Assembly: GCA_002794735.1 (NCBI GenBank)
Contig: NBAZ01000004.1
Coordinates: forward strand, 248,001 to 312,000
DNA from: Pyrrhoderma lamaoense
Lineage: Eukaryota; Basidiomycota; Agaricomycetes; Hymenochaetales; Hymenochaetaceae
Length of the DNA stretch: 64,000 bases
Reading direction: 5' to 3'
Shown: one piece after another, positions 46,121 through 57,377 of the stretch
Position numbering within the stretch: position 1 is the first letter of the stretch
How the letters are laid out: every line of letters begins with the position of its first letter
The notes under the pieces: model-generated
Seen by the model: only the letters and a program-made list of their open reading frames with translations
Database searches by the model: none
Told to the model about the DNA's origin: nothing
Position numbers and translations under genes: made by a program

Positions 46121-48298
46121 TTAACGGTCCTCTAGAAAGTCGCCCTCTTCTTCGTTCCAACCTAATGTATGGTGTGATATACCTAGCTGATGCAGCATGG
46201 TACCAGGGCTCTTGCTAGGTTTGGGATCATCACGCTCCTGGGAGTCCTCTTCTTCACGGTCAGGATAACAATCAGAATTGTCTTGTCGTCGTTCAAAGTA
46301 TACCCCTCGAGACGTAGGCCGGATGTTTGCTGAACGAGGAACAAGAAGCTTCCTGGAAGACTTATATAGATCGGTTTCCAATTTGATAGGTGATTCAAAT
46401 CCTGACCCATCCTCTAGCTCAATAGACGTCTCGGTATGTGGTTCATCCCACCCCCAGCCAGAACTACCGGGTGAATTACCCGAGTCAGCCCAGCCCCAGC
46501 TTCTTGAAAAGGACGAATCAGAAGATTTGGTATTTGTTCCAGGGTAAGGAGCCTCCGAGCTATCTTCGTTATCACGAACAAATGACCAAAGCTCCCAAGC
46601 GGCTTCCCTACCCGCATTTTTCCATTTCGTAGTAAGCTCTGCAAGTTTCTCTTCATCGTTTTCTTTCTTAATCTTTATCGCCCTTTTAAGGAGCTGGACC
46701 TTTCTTTCTAGTTCTTGTATTTTTCGAGAATTATTTACTTGAGATAGTGTAGATATAGTTGATGACATGAGAGGCGACTTGAACTGTGAGGAAGCTTTTG
46801 CACTTGAGAAAATTCTTTTCGTAGGAGTACTTGTGGATGCTATAGCACGAGGGAGTGTAGTAGGTGGATCGTGACGTTGGATTCTGAGAGGTGTTTTCGG
46901 TCTCTCGTCGTCTGAAGGATCTGCATGCTTCAAGTTTTCGGCTGGAACAACCTGCTTTATTTCTATATTTACAGAGTTTGTTTTCTGCAAAAGAGGAGAA
47001 CGGAAAGGGGAAGCGAGCTTTTGATGCTGCCTTTTCCGTGAGGCTAATGTCATGCGCTTAGGAAGAGGACTGTTATCCAAATCTCCATTATCACGAGGTC
47101 GTTTCTGAATGTTGTATTAGCCAATCATAGCAGGTCAGTAAGATAAATTATCATGCCAATGATTGATTATTAGAACGACAATTTGGGGAATTCATCGATT
47201 TATCTATGATTGAGTTTACTGGTGTTTGATTAACATCCGCTCCGTCCCTCGTAGCGCTCGTTGTCGGAGCCATATGAGTAGGTGTTATGCAGTTTACAGA
47301 TGATGACGCGGAAGTAATATTGCTTCCCAACAATTGAGAGCTATATGCAGTTCCTTGTAACTTGGAGGCTAGTCAAGGACAAAGCAATGTTGCTGGAAAT
47401 CGTGCACGCTTACTGGAACGGGATTGAGAGCGTGACTCAGAGTCACGTGTTTGCATATACCCTCTCCATGACTTGGACTAAGACTCCTCGTCGGTAGATC
47501 GGGTGAGGGTTCGGAGAATGGATGAAATAAAGGCTAAATATCGTATATGTATATGTGCCGTTGATATCATGTGTATAAGTACTTACAGACGATTGAGGTG
47601 TTCTGAAGATAACTTTATAATCACACTGTCCACCAGTCTTACAGGTAAATGGAGACTGAAGAACGTTCAAGTTTGGTGGAGTCTCCTGGCAAGTAGCCTC
47701 AAGTACTCCTGAGGTACATCCCCCTTCTTCAGGGACATAAGGGATCAGGCTTAGCGTCTATAAGAACTTTCGTATGAAAACATGAACTGGACCATCGGTT
47801 TCTATGATGCTCACAGTGTGGATATTTCTTGAGAGAGATTTATTGTTGTTGTCATTATCTTGTGAATTAGCTTCCTAGTTCATTAAATCGATTAGATTCG
47901 CATAGAGCATGGAGAGTAGCCGAGGTAGCAAAAGAGCATACGGGATAACGGTCAGAACATTGAGAGGACATGTTGTTGATCACACCATGACTGTCATCAA
48001 CAAGATGCTTTGTTTTTGTGGAAGAATTAGATGCCACTATTTCGGTAGCTATAAAAGAGTTATTATGTACTCCAGTCAGTAAGATGCTATTTTCTTCTTG
48101 AGCAGATTCTATCTGAGAGCTTGTGTTCTCGTCTAGATGTGTAGGTTGGCTAGTAGGGCCAATAATGTCTGTGATAGAGGACTCTGGCTGTTCGGAAATT
48201 AGTGCGGAATTCTGTGCATTTCTCGCACTATCCGACGATAAAACAGTATTATTAGCATGTGGTGTGTTGCACTGTGAGTTACCTTCTTCTCCTGGCAT
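46121..48298 (-). CDS. SFR1: Swi5-dependent recombination mediator SFR1/MEI5
   Basis: The last exon (46121-about 47096) holds the family signatures. The Arg-rich motif QKLASPFRSPLL and a second copy QFKSPLM are followed by the conserved coiled coil RKIQELERKVQLLKRAIKIK and LAELTTKWKNAGREAAWELW. Sfr1/Mei5 pairs with Swi5/Sae3 and loads and stabilises Rad51 and Dmc1 on single-stranded DNA. Upstream exons can be chained in phase: KRPRDNGDL from QTP (donor GTAAAC), then SKSWRGYMQTRDSESRSQSR, TPPNLNVLQSPFTC, TLSLIPYVPEEGGC, and a Ser/Asn-rich first exon with ATG at 48298. The extra N-terminal part is long and poorly conserved, so these upstream exons are less certain than the core. Confidence 0.72.
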
Positions 48299-48501
48299 AG
48301 GTGAAAGGGATACTTAGTACTTGATACTAACCGGTGGCTGGATCTAGGTGTGACTTTGTGCGAAATAGCAACAGCGATCATGATTCTGTGACATAACGTG
48401 TAAAGCACGTGATGCTACACGATCCTGCACTGAAATATCACAAGTAATATGCATCATCATTATATTGCTAACAAAATCTGTCTAGAATTCCCAACCCGAT
48501 C
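48299..48501. promoter_or_regulatory. shared divergent promoter SFR1 / PCH2
   Basis: 203 bases separate the start codons of two meiotic recombination genes transcribed in opposite directions. Co-regulation in meiosis is a fair inference; I do not see a site I can name with confidence. Confidence 0.45.
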
Positions 48502-50484
48502 ATGTCCCTGATAGACGACCATAGTATATGGCCTGTACATGGTATGTTGTAGCTCATAAGCAAGATATGTATTGACGTCAACCTGTTCGCTTCAGTTGAA
48601 GTCCGTCTAACGGAGTACACTTCGAAATCCTTTGAAAGTATTCGAAAACTTGTTCATCAGTACATTACAGAAAACTACGAATGCATTTTCATGCCAACAA
48701 CTCTTGAAGGATGGGACTCATGCCCGACTTTGAAAAGTGCTGTTGAGCGCATTGTGGTTTCTGACAGCAGTACGTCTAAAAAGGGCAGTACTTCTTGATC
48801 ACTGAATAATATCTATCTTTAGTTTGCTCACACCAAAGCCTACCAATCGGAAGATGTTCGCTTCAGATTCACGTATATCAGCCCGTAGATGCTACGTATG
48901 ATCGCCAATCAACGAATCCATCAGATCCCAATGAAGAATATACTGCTGGAACTATATCTGAATTACCTAGCAGAGAGTTGGAAGGACTCTGGGAGAGTCT
49001 GTTCTATGAGGGAGACGTAAAGTCTCGATTGCTAAACTATATACATGCTACCATTGGTTTCAGCGACGCCGATGTTGATTGTGAGTACGGAAATCGTGGG
49101 GTGTTTATGTCAAAATCGATTGACGTTGTATACAATTCGTAGATAATTTGGTCTCTTGGAATCGTGTGATCTTATTGCATGGACCCCCTGGCACAGGGAA
49201 AACATCTTTGTGCCGCGCTCTAGCTCAGAAACTCAGTATTCGTCTAAAAGAACGGTAACGCATTGTCATCTGTACAAACCAACACACCATTAACATATCA
49301 ATACCTAGATATGCGAAAACTCGTTTGTTTGAGATAAACTCGCACTCTTTATTTTCCCGGTGGTTTTCTGAGTCCGGAAAACTCGTCCAAAATCTCTTCT
49401 CAACAGTAGGGGAAATGGCAAAAGAAGACGATGAATTTATTGTCCTGTTAATAGGTAGAACACCTCTTTACGATTTTTTGACCTCTCTTTAATCTATGTG
49501 GTTGCCTCTCAGATGAAGTGGAATCCCTAACTTCAGCGAGGGCGGGTGTTATGTCAGGAAATGAACCTAGTGATGCATTAAGAGTATGCCTTTCAGGTCC
49601 TGAACTAGCAAAAATAACAGTTTCTCACCCTTCATATCAGGTTGTCAATGCACTTCTCACTCAAATCGATCGTTTAAAACACCAAAAAAACGTGTTGATC
49701 ATGGCCACGAGCAATCTTGCCAAGGCTATAGGTATGTGAGCTTACCTTTAACCCTTTAAAGCATCTATTTCTCATTCCCATCACGTATCATTAAGACTCT
49801 GCCTTCGTCGACCGAGCAGACATTGCAGAGTATATAGACTATCCACCAGCGGAGGCGATCTATGGAATTTTACGTAGCTCGCTTGTCGAACTCATGGAAA
49901 AATGCATTGTAACAAAAGCTGTAAGTGGTCCAACTCAGATCTTTCTCCTTTCGTCATGAATAAATTATTTAAAAAAATTGTAGGAAGTTCCAACACCAGA
50001 AGCCGCTGTCTAGCGCATAGGTTAGGAACAAAAAAAATGGACGCTGAAGGGCCAAATACAGTTGATACAATGAATCAGCTAACACTCGGGCCTGGTTTAC
50101 ATAGCCAAGAGCTTTCCTTTCGGCTTGGTTCTGAGTTATACGCTATTGCGGAAAAGTGCAGAGTAAGATCTGCCTATCTAACGGCTTTTTTTAAACTGAC
50201 TTTATTCAAAAAGGGAACATCTGGTAGATCTCTACGTCGACTACCAGTCCTTGCACATGCTAGATACATTGGTCTTATGCCTCTGAATCCGAGGACTTCA
50301 GCTAAAGCAAATGGGTAAGAAAGTTAAGAAATATACCTTAGAGTCGATAACTAAATTCTATCAAAGAAGGACAGGAACACTCTCAAATTCTCGTTCGGAG
50401 CCAATCAGTGTGGGCATATGGCTAGCGGCCATGCAGAAAGTGGTAGAAGACGAATCTCGTAACCGACAAGCATTTCACTCATGA
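48502..50484 (+). CDS. PCH2: AAA+ ATPase PCH2/TRIP13
   Basis: Starts [20 protein letters not shown]. The AAA+ core has Walker [21 protein letters not shown], the preceding [20 protein letters not shown] linker typical of TRIP13, Walker [21 protein letters not shown], sensor [11 protein letters not shown], and the arginine finger in [10 protein letters not shown]. The small domain gives [20 protein letters not shown] and the C-terminus [17 protein letters not shown]. It remodels HORMA proteins (Hop1/HORMAD, Mad2) in the meiotic checkpoint and in spindle checkpoint silencing. About nine short introns. After EVPTPEAAV near 50008 the frame meets a stop, while the family-like HRLGTKKMD continues one base out of phase: a small break, a sequencing slip or a non-standard splice. 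Confidence 0.88.
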
Positions 50485-50770
50485 ACAGTGAACAGTTTTA
50501 CTTTCTGATTCTACGGCATTGTTTTTTTAGATTCTGATATTTAATTAATATATACTTGTAATGTTGTGATAATACATTGGCAATAGAATAACACCTGGAA
50601 AAGAAACTCTCTAAGATCTTCCTTGATAATGTAGTAATCGGATGGGTAACAGGACAATGTGATGATAGCAGTGGCGGAAGTACGGTAGATAAAAGACATT
50701 TTCTGATAAATCTAAAAGTATAGAGTTATCAATATAGCCTTTCAAATACAGATAAGGTTGTTTCATTACC
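50485..50770. other. convergent 3' flanks
   Basis: AT-rich spacer between the PCH2 and PPR stop codons; nothing recognised. Confidence 0.4.
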
Positions 50771-52774
50771 TTAGACCTTTTTATCAGTAACCCCTTGTTT
50801 CAGTTGTCCAGACTTGGCCGAGTCTCCCCCACCAAAATTGACCATTTTTATCCAATCTTTCCGTTCCACTAGAACACGAGCATTAGCATCACGAAGATAG
50901 ATTTTCTTTCCAGCCCAAACTCGTCTTCCTAATTTCTCCTTAGTCCGTGTGATTAAACGTTCAAGCGCGACTCCTAAAACCTTATCAAACTCCTTCATCT
51001 CCGCCACATTTCTTTCTAAGATACGAACGTGTAAAACAAGATCAAGTCGCTTTGCTGACGGTGGAGGCCGATAACCAGTAGAATCCGAATGTGAGAGGTC
51101 ATTGTCATGCTCCTTGGTTGTCGAAGAAAAGGTATCATTTTTTAGCTGGGTAGGCACGGAAGAAGTGAAAAAAGATAGATTAGAGTCCAGATTTGTAAGG
51201 CTCTTAACAGAAAAGATGGTGTCCCCAGATGATCCATTCTGTTTAGGGTTGTCAAAGACATCTGCTATTCGTTCATCAAAGGACTGAGGTATAAGTTTTG
51301 ACTGTTCCTTAAGTAGAAGACCAGAGTAGAATCGAAGTTCCTCTTTCTTTCTTCGATGGAGTCTCCGGAAGGTAGGGACCAGCCATTTAAGAAGGCCGTT
51401 ATTCCGGACTCGATTTGCTAGCCCTAACATAGGACGAATAGTATCCATGTTGACTTGAAGATCAGGAGGACATACTTCCGTAAGTGGTGATGTTTGTACG
51501 TCTTCTCTGAGCTTAGATGCTAATATCTGATCAAGGTTGATAGTTGCTTTGAAATAATGTGATGCTAGAGACAGATTTTTGTGAGCACAACAGTGCCGTA
51601 TCAAAGTATTATATGTGGTGATATTTGGCTTTGCGGAAGAAGGGGGGATAGGATTAGAATCTGAAGGGATAAAAAACTCATCCTCATCATCATCTTCCAA
51701 CGTTTTTGAACGACTTTCAAATGATCCAACAGAGAGAGGTGCGCTTAAGACTTCAAAAGCAGAAACCATTTTTGAAATCTTCCCCTCCTTTCCAAGGAAA
51801 TCAACGAGAGTTGTCAATGCCGATGTCGAAAAGGGAACAGGCTTTTCAAGGGCGCCTTCCGAAGAAAGTGCATGTCGATCTAAGTAGTTGAGATCAATCC
51901 CGTATGCAATTTTCAGCGTATGCATAAATAGTTCCACGTCGTTCGTATCTTTCATTATACGATGAGCTAGGTCTAAACAACCGGAAGGAATGGTATTATT
52001 TCGTTCCTGTATTCTGTTTAGAGTATGTCTACAAAGCTCAGAGCACTGCTTTTGAATCCGTATCCTGTCACTCTCCAAGCATGGTAATGTAAGTCTGTAC
52101 GCGATAGCTTGAAGACATAAATTATAAGTTGCTGTTCGCGGTTCGATATTTAATTGGTTAATCTCTTGTAAGATTTGCGCCGCCCCAATATAGTGCCCAA
52201 CAGCCGCAAAGTGTGAAAGAATATGTTCATAGTCTGCCACGTCTGGAACATTTCCATCCCTTCGTATGTTGTTCATAACTTCCAAAAAGCGTGTCTCGTG
52301 CCGATGAGGTCTCACGGCCGACCGACGCGATTGAAAACCGAGAACAAAAGCTCTATTGACTTCCTTTGGATGAGGAGCACATTTCCGGAGCACTTGCTGG
52401 TGTATCTCAAGCGGGAGGTTTCCATCTCGTGTAAAGTCAAGGTAGTCACAATAATAGCCCCATACACGATTTGGGTTGGCATCATCTCTGCCAAGGCTAT
52501 CCAGAAGGTTGTCATATTTTGTGCGAAGATTCCGAGATACATAATCAACTATTGCTTCCTTTCTATTGGATTCCCTCTGCGAAACAATACTCTCTGAGTA
52601 GCTTGCAGCATCTTCGACTGGCCGGTCAACGAAGTTTACAGCGAGAGGAAATGTCGTTCTTGAGGTTCGGGTAAAATTTCGTTGGGCGCACTTCGATGGG
52701 CCTCTTTGACCTTGTGCGAAAGCTCGAATCGACAATGAGCGTCGACCAGCCTGGAGCATTGGCAACTCGCACAC
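50771..52774 (-). CDS. mitochondrial pentatricopeptide repeat (PPR) protein
   Basis: A single-exon gene of 667 residues, striking in an intron-rich window. The N-terminus (LQAGRRSLSIRAFAQGQRGP) is basic and lacks acidic residues, fitting mitochondrial import. PPR-like helix pairs are visible at VPDVADYEHILSHFAAVGHY, IEPRTATYNLCLQAIAYR, and KPNITTYNTLIRHCCAHKNL. Between them is an acidic linker (EDDDEDEFFIPSDS). The C-terminal part has RPMLGLANRVRNNGLLKWLV and a basic stretch LHRRKKEELRFY. PPR proteins bind organelle RNA, so a role in mitochondrial RNA processing, stability or translation is likely. The exact target is unknown. Retro-insertion or intron loss would explain the missing introns. 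Confidence 0.8.
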   Translation of the reverse strand: MCELPMLQAGRRSLSIRAFAQGQRGPSKCAQRNFTRTSRTTFPLAVNFVDRPVEDAASYSESIVSQRESNRKEAIVDYVSRNLRTKYDNLLDSLGRDDANPNRVWGYYCDYLDFTRDGNLPLEIHQQVLRKCAPHPKEVNRAFVLGFQSRRSAVRPHRHETRFLEVMNNIRRDGNVPDVADYEHILSHFAAVGHYIGAAQILQEINQLNIEPRTATYNLCLQAIAYRLTLPCLESDRIRIQKQCSELCRHTLNRIQERNNTIPSGCLDLAHRIMKDTNDVELFMHTLKIAYGIDLNYLDRHALSSEGALEKPVPFSTSALTTLVDFLGKEGKISKMVSAFEVLSAPLSVGSFESRSKTLEDDDEDEFFIPSDSNPIPPSSAKPNITTYNTLIRHCCAHKNLSLASHYFKATINLDQILASKLREDVQTSPLTEVCPPDLQVNMDTIRPMLGLANRVRNNGLLKWLVPTFRRLHRRKKEELRFYSGLLLKEQSKLIPQSFDERIADVFDNPKQNGSSGDTIFSVKSLTNLDSNLSFFTSSVPTQLKNDTFSSTTKEHDNDLSHSDSTGYRPPPSAKRLDLVLHVRILERNVAEMKEFDKVLGVALERLITRTKEKLGRRVWAGKKIYLRDANARVLVERKDWIKMVNFGGGDSAKSGQLKQGVTDKKV

Positions 52775-52964
52775 ACGAGCGTAGAGACTTTAGAAAACCC
52801 GATTTGTGAATAAAACTGACGTAGATCCTCAGAATCGATCGACGGTTTTTTGTACGAACTATTTTCCCATTTCAGTACTAGTCATGATGTGTAAGTATTC
52901 CCTTTTTTAACTAGTTAAAATGTAGTTTATAGCTTTGTTATATTTCTTTAAAACATATCGTACT

Positions 52965-53865
52965 TCACAAGGAAGCTTTGTCCCTGCATACCCTCTTCCA
53001 GACTAGTATCTTTTCTCTACCTTCACGTTCTGGGATGCTTACTTTAGGAATCTTCTCTACAAGCTTTTCCCAACGCGAACCAAGAGCATCTTGATAAGCT
53101 TCGACGGTCACGGAATAAGGAGGACCACCCTTTCTTTCTCCATCCAAAGGAAACGCTAACGTTATCAGATACCCCCTGGTTTAATAATCTCTGAAAAGCG
53201 TTCTCCCCACTTGCCTCGCAAGGACGGGGGTATGGCGCAGAAAAATCTAAGGGTGGATATGAAGTAAACACGGGCTCACGTCCATAATGAAACCATGCAG
53301 AATTATTACGTGTGATCAAATGCAAGATCGAATCCCTGAGTATTCCATGACGCATCATCTGAGAAGAAGTCTCCATCGATGAATGTTACGTCTAAACCAG
53401 AGTTTCTAGATACTGAGTTTGCTAGATACCTGTACCATAAACAGTTAATAAAACACGCTTAATGTGCAATGTATCCATACCATTACTCAACTCATTAGCT
53501 GCAGCAATAGCGGATGGTGATATGTCCATCCCGATAACCTTGCACTTCAATTCCGAGGCAATAAATATGGCATCATATCCCTATATTGTTTACAATTGAT
53601 TTCTGTTAATTGTGAAACATGGCTAGGAACAAGTACTCTTCCACAACCCGGCACAAGGACTGTAGCCCTTTCTGGGAGGATTAGCGATGGTAATTCTAGA
53701 GCCTCTTTCAGAGAAGGCTGAATGTCTCCCCTATCCCATGGAGTAAGGTTCTGCTTCCTAACCGATTTTTTGAGCTGAGATACAATTCCACTCGGAATTA
53801 AAAGGATCCATTTACCATGCTTGATCCCACCCACTATCTCCGTGTTCAGAAATTAGTGACCTCAT
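52965..53865 (-). CDS. TPMT-family SAM-dependent methyltransferase (one apparent 1-base gap)
   Basis: Starts MRSLISEHGDSGWDQAW and joins KQNLTPWDRGDIQPSLKEAL, the N-terminal signature of the thiopurine/thiol methyltransferase family. The SAM site is ERATVLVPGCGRGYDAIFIA, followed by CKVIGMDISPSAIAAANELS, then VTFIDGDFFSDD and FDLAFDHT. The C-terminal part is FFCAIPPSLRGKWGERFSEI and IIKPGG. At the run 53172-53176 (C on the plus strand, G in the message) the frame shifts by one base; adding one G restores YLITLAFPLDGERKGGPPYS up to REKILVWKR. Fungal members may methylate thiols or halides; the substrate here is not known. Five exons. Confidence 0.82.
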
Positions 53866-54990
53866 TTTGAGTATTGCCTCATTATTGTTCAGTGTCCCAG
53901 TCATTCTTTGTTGTGAACCTTCCGGTCAGGTTGGTCCGGAGGTCTTCAGTCTGATAGTTCTCTTTTTTCTATAGGCTCTTACCAGTGTTTGTCCAGACAC
54001 GGTATCCTGGTATCCGAAAAGATCTTTCGTACCGTGTTATCCTTCTAAACATAAGCTTACTGAAGCGAACTCAGCTGGTTACTTCAGAGATATGTGAATC
54101 AGAAGAGAGGAAAGTCTGGGTTGGCCGATTATCGTGAGAAGTAACAAATACAGCAAAATAGTAATAGCCACTAGTATTATACTCGACTCATAATTCATTG
54201 CTTTTCTAGTTGTCGATCACAGCGTCCTAATTAAACATATACTATCGCTTGAGAGCCTGCAATGCTCTATTACTTAGCTCTAGACATTGTCCTAGCGGCT
54301 TCAGGGAGGAAAACCTCGGCCAAACCGGCTCTATAATACTGAACTTCTGGACTTCTTCACGCTTCTTCTTCTGAGTTTCCGAAACGTCCCCTCTTCTTTA
54401 ACAGGACACTTATATTGGGAGGTCAAAGGTCTCTATTTAGAGCATCAGAGAAAGGCACACATGCAAAAAACCTTGTTTAACTGGAACACAAAGATATGTG
54501 TTGAAGTAGGTCGAAGATCCTTATCACCCCATCTCGTTGGTACCGACAGACCTGGCAGTGAGATAGCTTCCGTGTCAGAGGTCTAAGACTGAAGCGACTT
54601 ATGCTACACACCTTCCGGTGTTTTGTCAACGAGTCCTAGAATGTACTTATTCGTGATCCAATAGATTAGACTTACCAGTTTTGCTTCTCAATTCCGCGGA
54701 TCTTCTGGCCTCATCGCAAGTTTTTGTGAAGAAGCACATGCAACTTGTTATACTCCACTTGCATGAGATATGGGATTACTAAACAAACCTTGTATACTGT
54801 ATATGAGCTGTTTGGACCCTCTGCGAGATAATTACGCCGCCATTTTAACTTAACCCATATGCGGTACATTTTATTTGCATCGGCGGTAGAATGATGATGA
54901 GATAGACGCTAATAATCCAACCAATACTCGAGTTGAGAAAAGTTTGTTGTCAGCGTCTTATAGAAGATACAGATAAGTTTATGGCTCAGT
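53866..54990. other. gene-poor spacer
   Basis: About 1.1 kb upstream of the methyltransferase start. No open frame or splice-compatible protein pattern stood out on either strand. Confidence 0.4.
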
Positions 54991-56490
54991 TTGAAAAGAG
55001 AAAGGAGCTCAGTGGCTTCGTATAAGGTAGATACAATGTATCAATCTAGTTTATCACATTTGATTGCTTATGACCATGGAAAATCCGTAATATGTTTACA
55101 AGACAAGTCAGGGTGTTGGCCAAACGCGGATTGTGTACAGAAAATGTCACCTACAAGAGCTACAGTATTGTCGGATATTGTAACAGTGCTAACGCTACAT
55201 GGCTAATCTACCTAGGGCAGATATAACTATTGTTTCGGGTTCTGATACTACTTCTAATTTTGTTGAGCTACCGAGGAAGCAGGAGTTCAGTCGAGCAAAC
55301 TTAACAGCCATTTACCTGCCAGGGGACGAGTATACTGATATCCAGCCTTTTTTCATAACTTATACCCTGAATATTCAAGAGAGATGTGTTCAGCCAATCT
55401 TGGCCGACGGGGTATAGGACAGTAAGGTGGTGGGTTTGATTGACCAGAAGCCTAAAATAGCCACAGATATTACGGATACGACCGCAGGAAATCCGAGGAG
55501 TATAATGATGTTCGAGCTTGTCAGCTGTTGCATTCGGCGTTTGGTAGACTGGAAAGCAATGACGAGGGAGTTTGCACTTCCCATGGCTCTGCCCAATGCG
55601 GAAATTCAAAAAAGCGAAGATGATTATTATGCATGCAACTTCGAGCAGATATGCCACGCTATGAGAAGCACAGTCCGGGGTCCCGCTACCCCGATGCTTC
55701 GATAGTTCTGCCGATTGAATAGATGCGTCTTTGCCGAAATATATTTATTTGTTTATGCTCGAGTGAAATGTAACAACTAATAGCACGGCTTTTGTTGTGA
55801 GTAAATCAAAAAAAACAGTGCCCCAGAGTACGGTGGCAGAACCTGCATCAACAATATCGGCTTATTGTAACTTGAGGCCAAAGCTTTTACCCCGTTAATC
55901 ACCGGTCTGATATGAGTATACTATGATTGAAACAAGTATCTAAACAACTCGCTCGAGACGATGCACCCTTTTCTATGCTCGTCTGATGGTGGATCCGGGA
56001 GAACGAGGTATAATATGTCTACATCATTGATGTTGCCAGCCCCGCAACTTAGCTGTCCGGGCCCTAAGGACGTGTCGATGCGAGATCATGATGTGACAAA
56101 GAGCCATCTGGCCATAGATATCCTTGTTCCTAAATAATAAGAAGTGTGTGCCCAGATAGTGATTGTTTAAGTTCATGAGAGTTCTGAAGTTTTTTAGGGA
56201 TGAACAAAATCAGAATGTTCCGAACAGAGTAACACTGGAATTCAATTTTAAATGCCATGCATAAGCGCGTGATGGAGCTGTCAAGATCAGTACTGATATC
56301 GAGAAAGCCTTTTTGGCTTTCGACAACCTTAGAAAGATACAGAAGCCAGGGACTGTCATCACGCCTCTTTGTCCAATGTGCCGGGCCATGGTGGTGGAGC
56401 ATGGGCGCCCATAGAACAGTTTTTCGAGGAACAGTACACAAATACTGATGTTATCTCCAACTATATGCATCCATTCTCAGCCAGTAAGAT
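54991..56490 (+). pseudogene. broken coding region of unknown family
   Basis: Several plus-strand stretches read like real protein but are interrupted. The first (54991 on) contains YDHGKSVICLQDKSGCWPNA and DCVQKMSPTRATVLSDIV, then loses frame near 55195. The second (55199-55705) contains FVELPRKQEFSRANLTAIYL and PGDEYTDIQPFFITYTLNIQ, is cut by an in-frame TAG at 55415-55417, and continues in the same frame with QKPKIATDITDTTAGNPRSI to 55705. A third, near 56271-56490, reads FDNLRKIQKPGTVITPLCPM and, one base out of phase after a GGG run, IEQFFEEQYTNTDVISNYMH. I do not know the family, nor whether all parts belong to one gene. Natural decay or base-calling errors are both possible. Confidence 0.4.
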
Positions 56491-56526
56491 CACCTCTTAG
56501 TACAAAACATGTGAATAGGGGTATTA

Positions 56527-57139
56527 TCAAATAGCCCGTATTGCCAGCGCCACACAAACACATATTAATGTATCCTGAATTCAGAGAAAGTATTTTTGGG
56601 ATCATGAGTTTTCAAGAAGGCAGAAAAGGGGACATACATTTGAAAAAGACTCTTGAGCTACTGTGTCTCCGTCTTCCCAGTGACATATGAGATTAGCACT
56701 ACAATATCATGATGCTGATTATTTATGCGCTTATGCACTTCCAAGTATGGAAAGAACTTACTGAACACCCTGTCCTGAGTTCTGATCAATTCTCGTCAGA
56801 ACAATGTATTTCCTAACGATTAAGAAGGTTAATGAATATTGAAGTGATGTATATAGGAAGTGTCTGACTAACATTCCTGTTGGCTGAATTTCTGAATTGC
56901 GGTGAGTATTCCTACATCATGGTTAGGGCGCTTGGTTACGAACCCAGCATTTGCTCCTTTACACGTTCTCCTATCTCTTTGCACCATGCTTTTGTACGAT
57001 CTCTATCTTTCGGCGGAGGGAATGATTCATTCTGTAGCGTGGTCGCCAGAAGCTTCTTAATGTATGCCTTTAGTCTTTCAGTGTCGAACTTGGCACGAGA
57101 ATCATTAGAAGTAGTTGTTGGTGACAGTGAAGTAGTCAT
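56527..57139 (-). CDS. Tctex1-type dynein light chain
   Basis: Five or six exons, only the first being an obvious open frame (56936-57139). The spliced protein starts MTTSLSPTTTSNDSRAKFDT, then RLKAYIKKLLATTLQNESF and WCKEIGERVKEQMLEIQPTG. Next are MKYIVLTRIDQNSGQGVHA, NLICHWEDGDTVAQESFSN and the final exon DTLICVCVALAIRAI, stop TGA 56527-56529. These are the DYNLT/Tctex1 blocks, including the K-Y-I-V strand and the CHWED strand. About 115 residues, normal for the family. The proteins dimerise and link the dynein intermediate chain to cargo. Its start lies 238 bases from that of PEX11 on the other strand. Confidence 0.85.
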
Positions 57140-57377
57140 TGCGTCTCTTCTGGGTGTAATGTTGACAGCTAGCTTAGATTTAGCTTAGATTGAGAATTCA
57201 AACGCTCTGAATGCCTTTGACGATACACTTTAGCTTTGTTTGTAGAAGTTGCAACATGAGGTATGATTTCAGATCGACGCGAGCCTCCAGAACAGGAAAC
57301 ACCGCGCGTGCAAGAGCGCGTTGAATCTAAGTTTCTACCAACATCAACGACGAGTGATATCTTAGCGAGTTTGGAAT
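57140..57377. promoter_or_regulatory. divergent promoter Tctex1 / PEX11
   Basis: 238 bases between the chosen starts. A plus-strand frame from 57263 gives a plausible peptide (MISDRREPPEQETPRVQERV) but is in another phase from PEX11; it could be an upstream exon or frame. Confidence 0.4.

Noticed and set aside
55301..55657. 118-codon minus-strand frame
   Set aside because: Antisense to the better supported plus-strand coding stretch with LPRKQEFSRANL; treated as its shadow.
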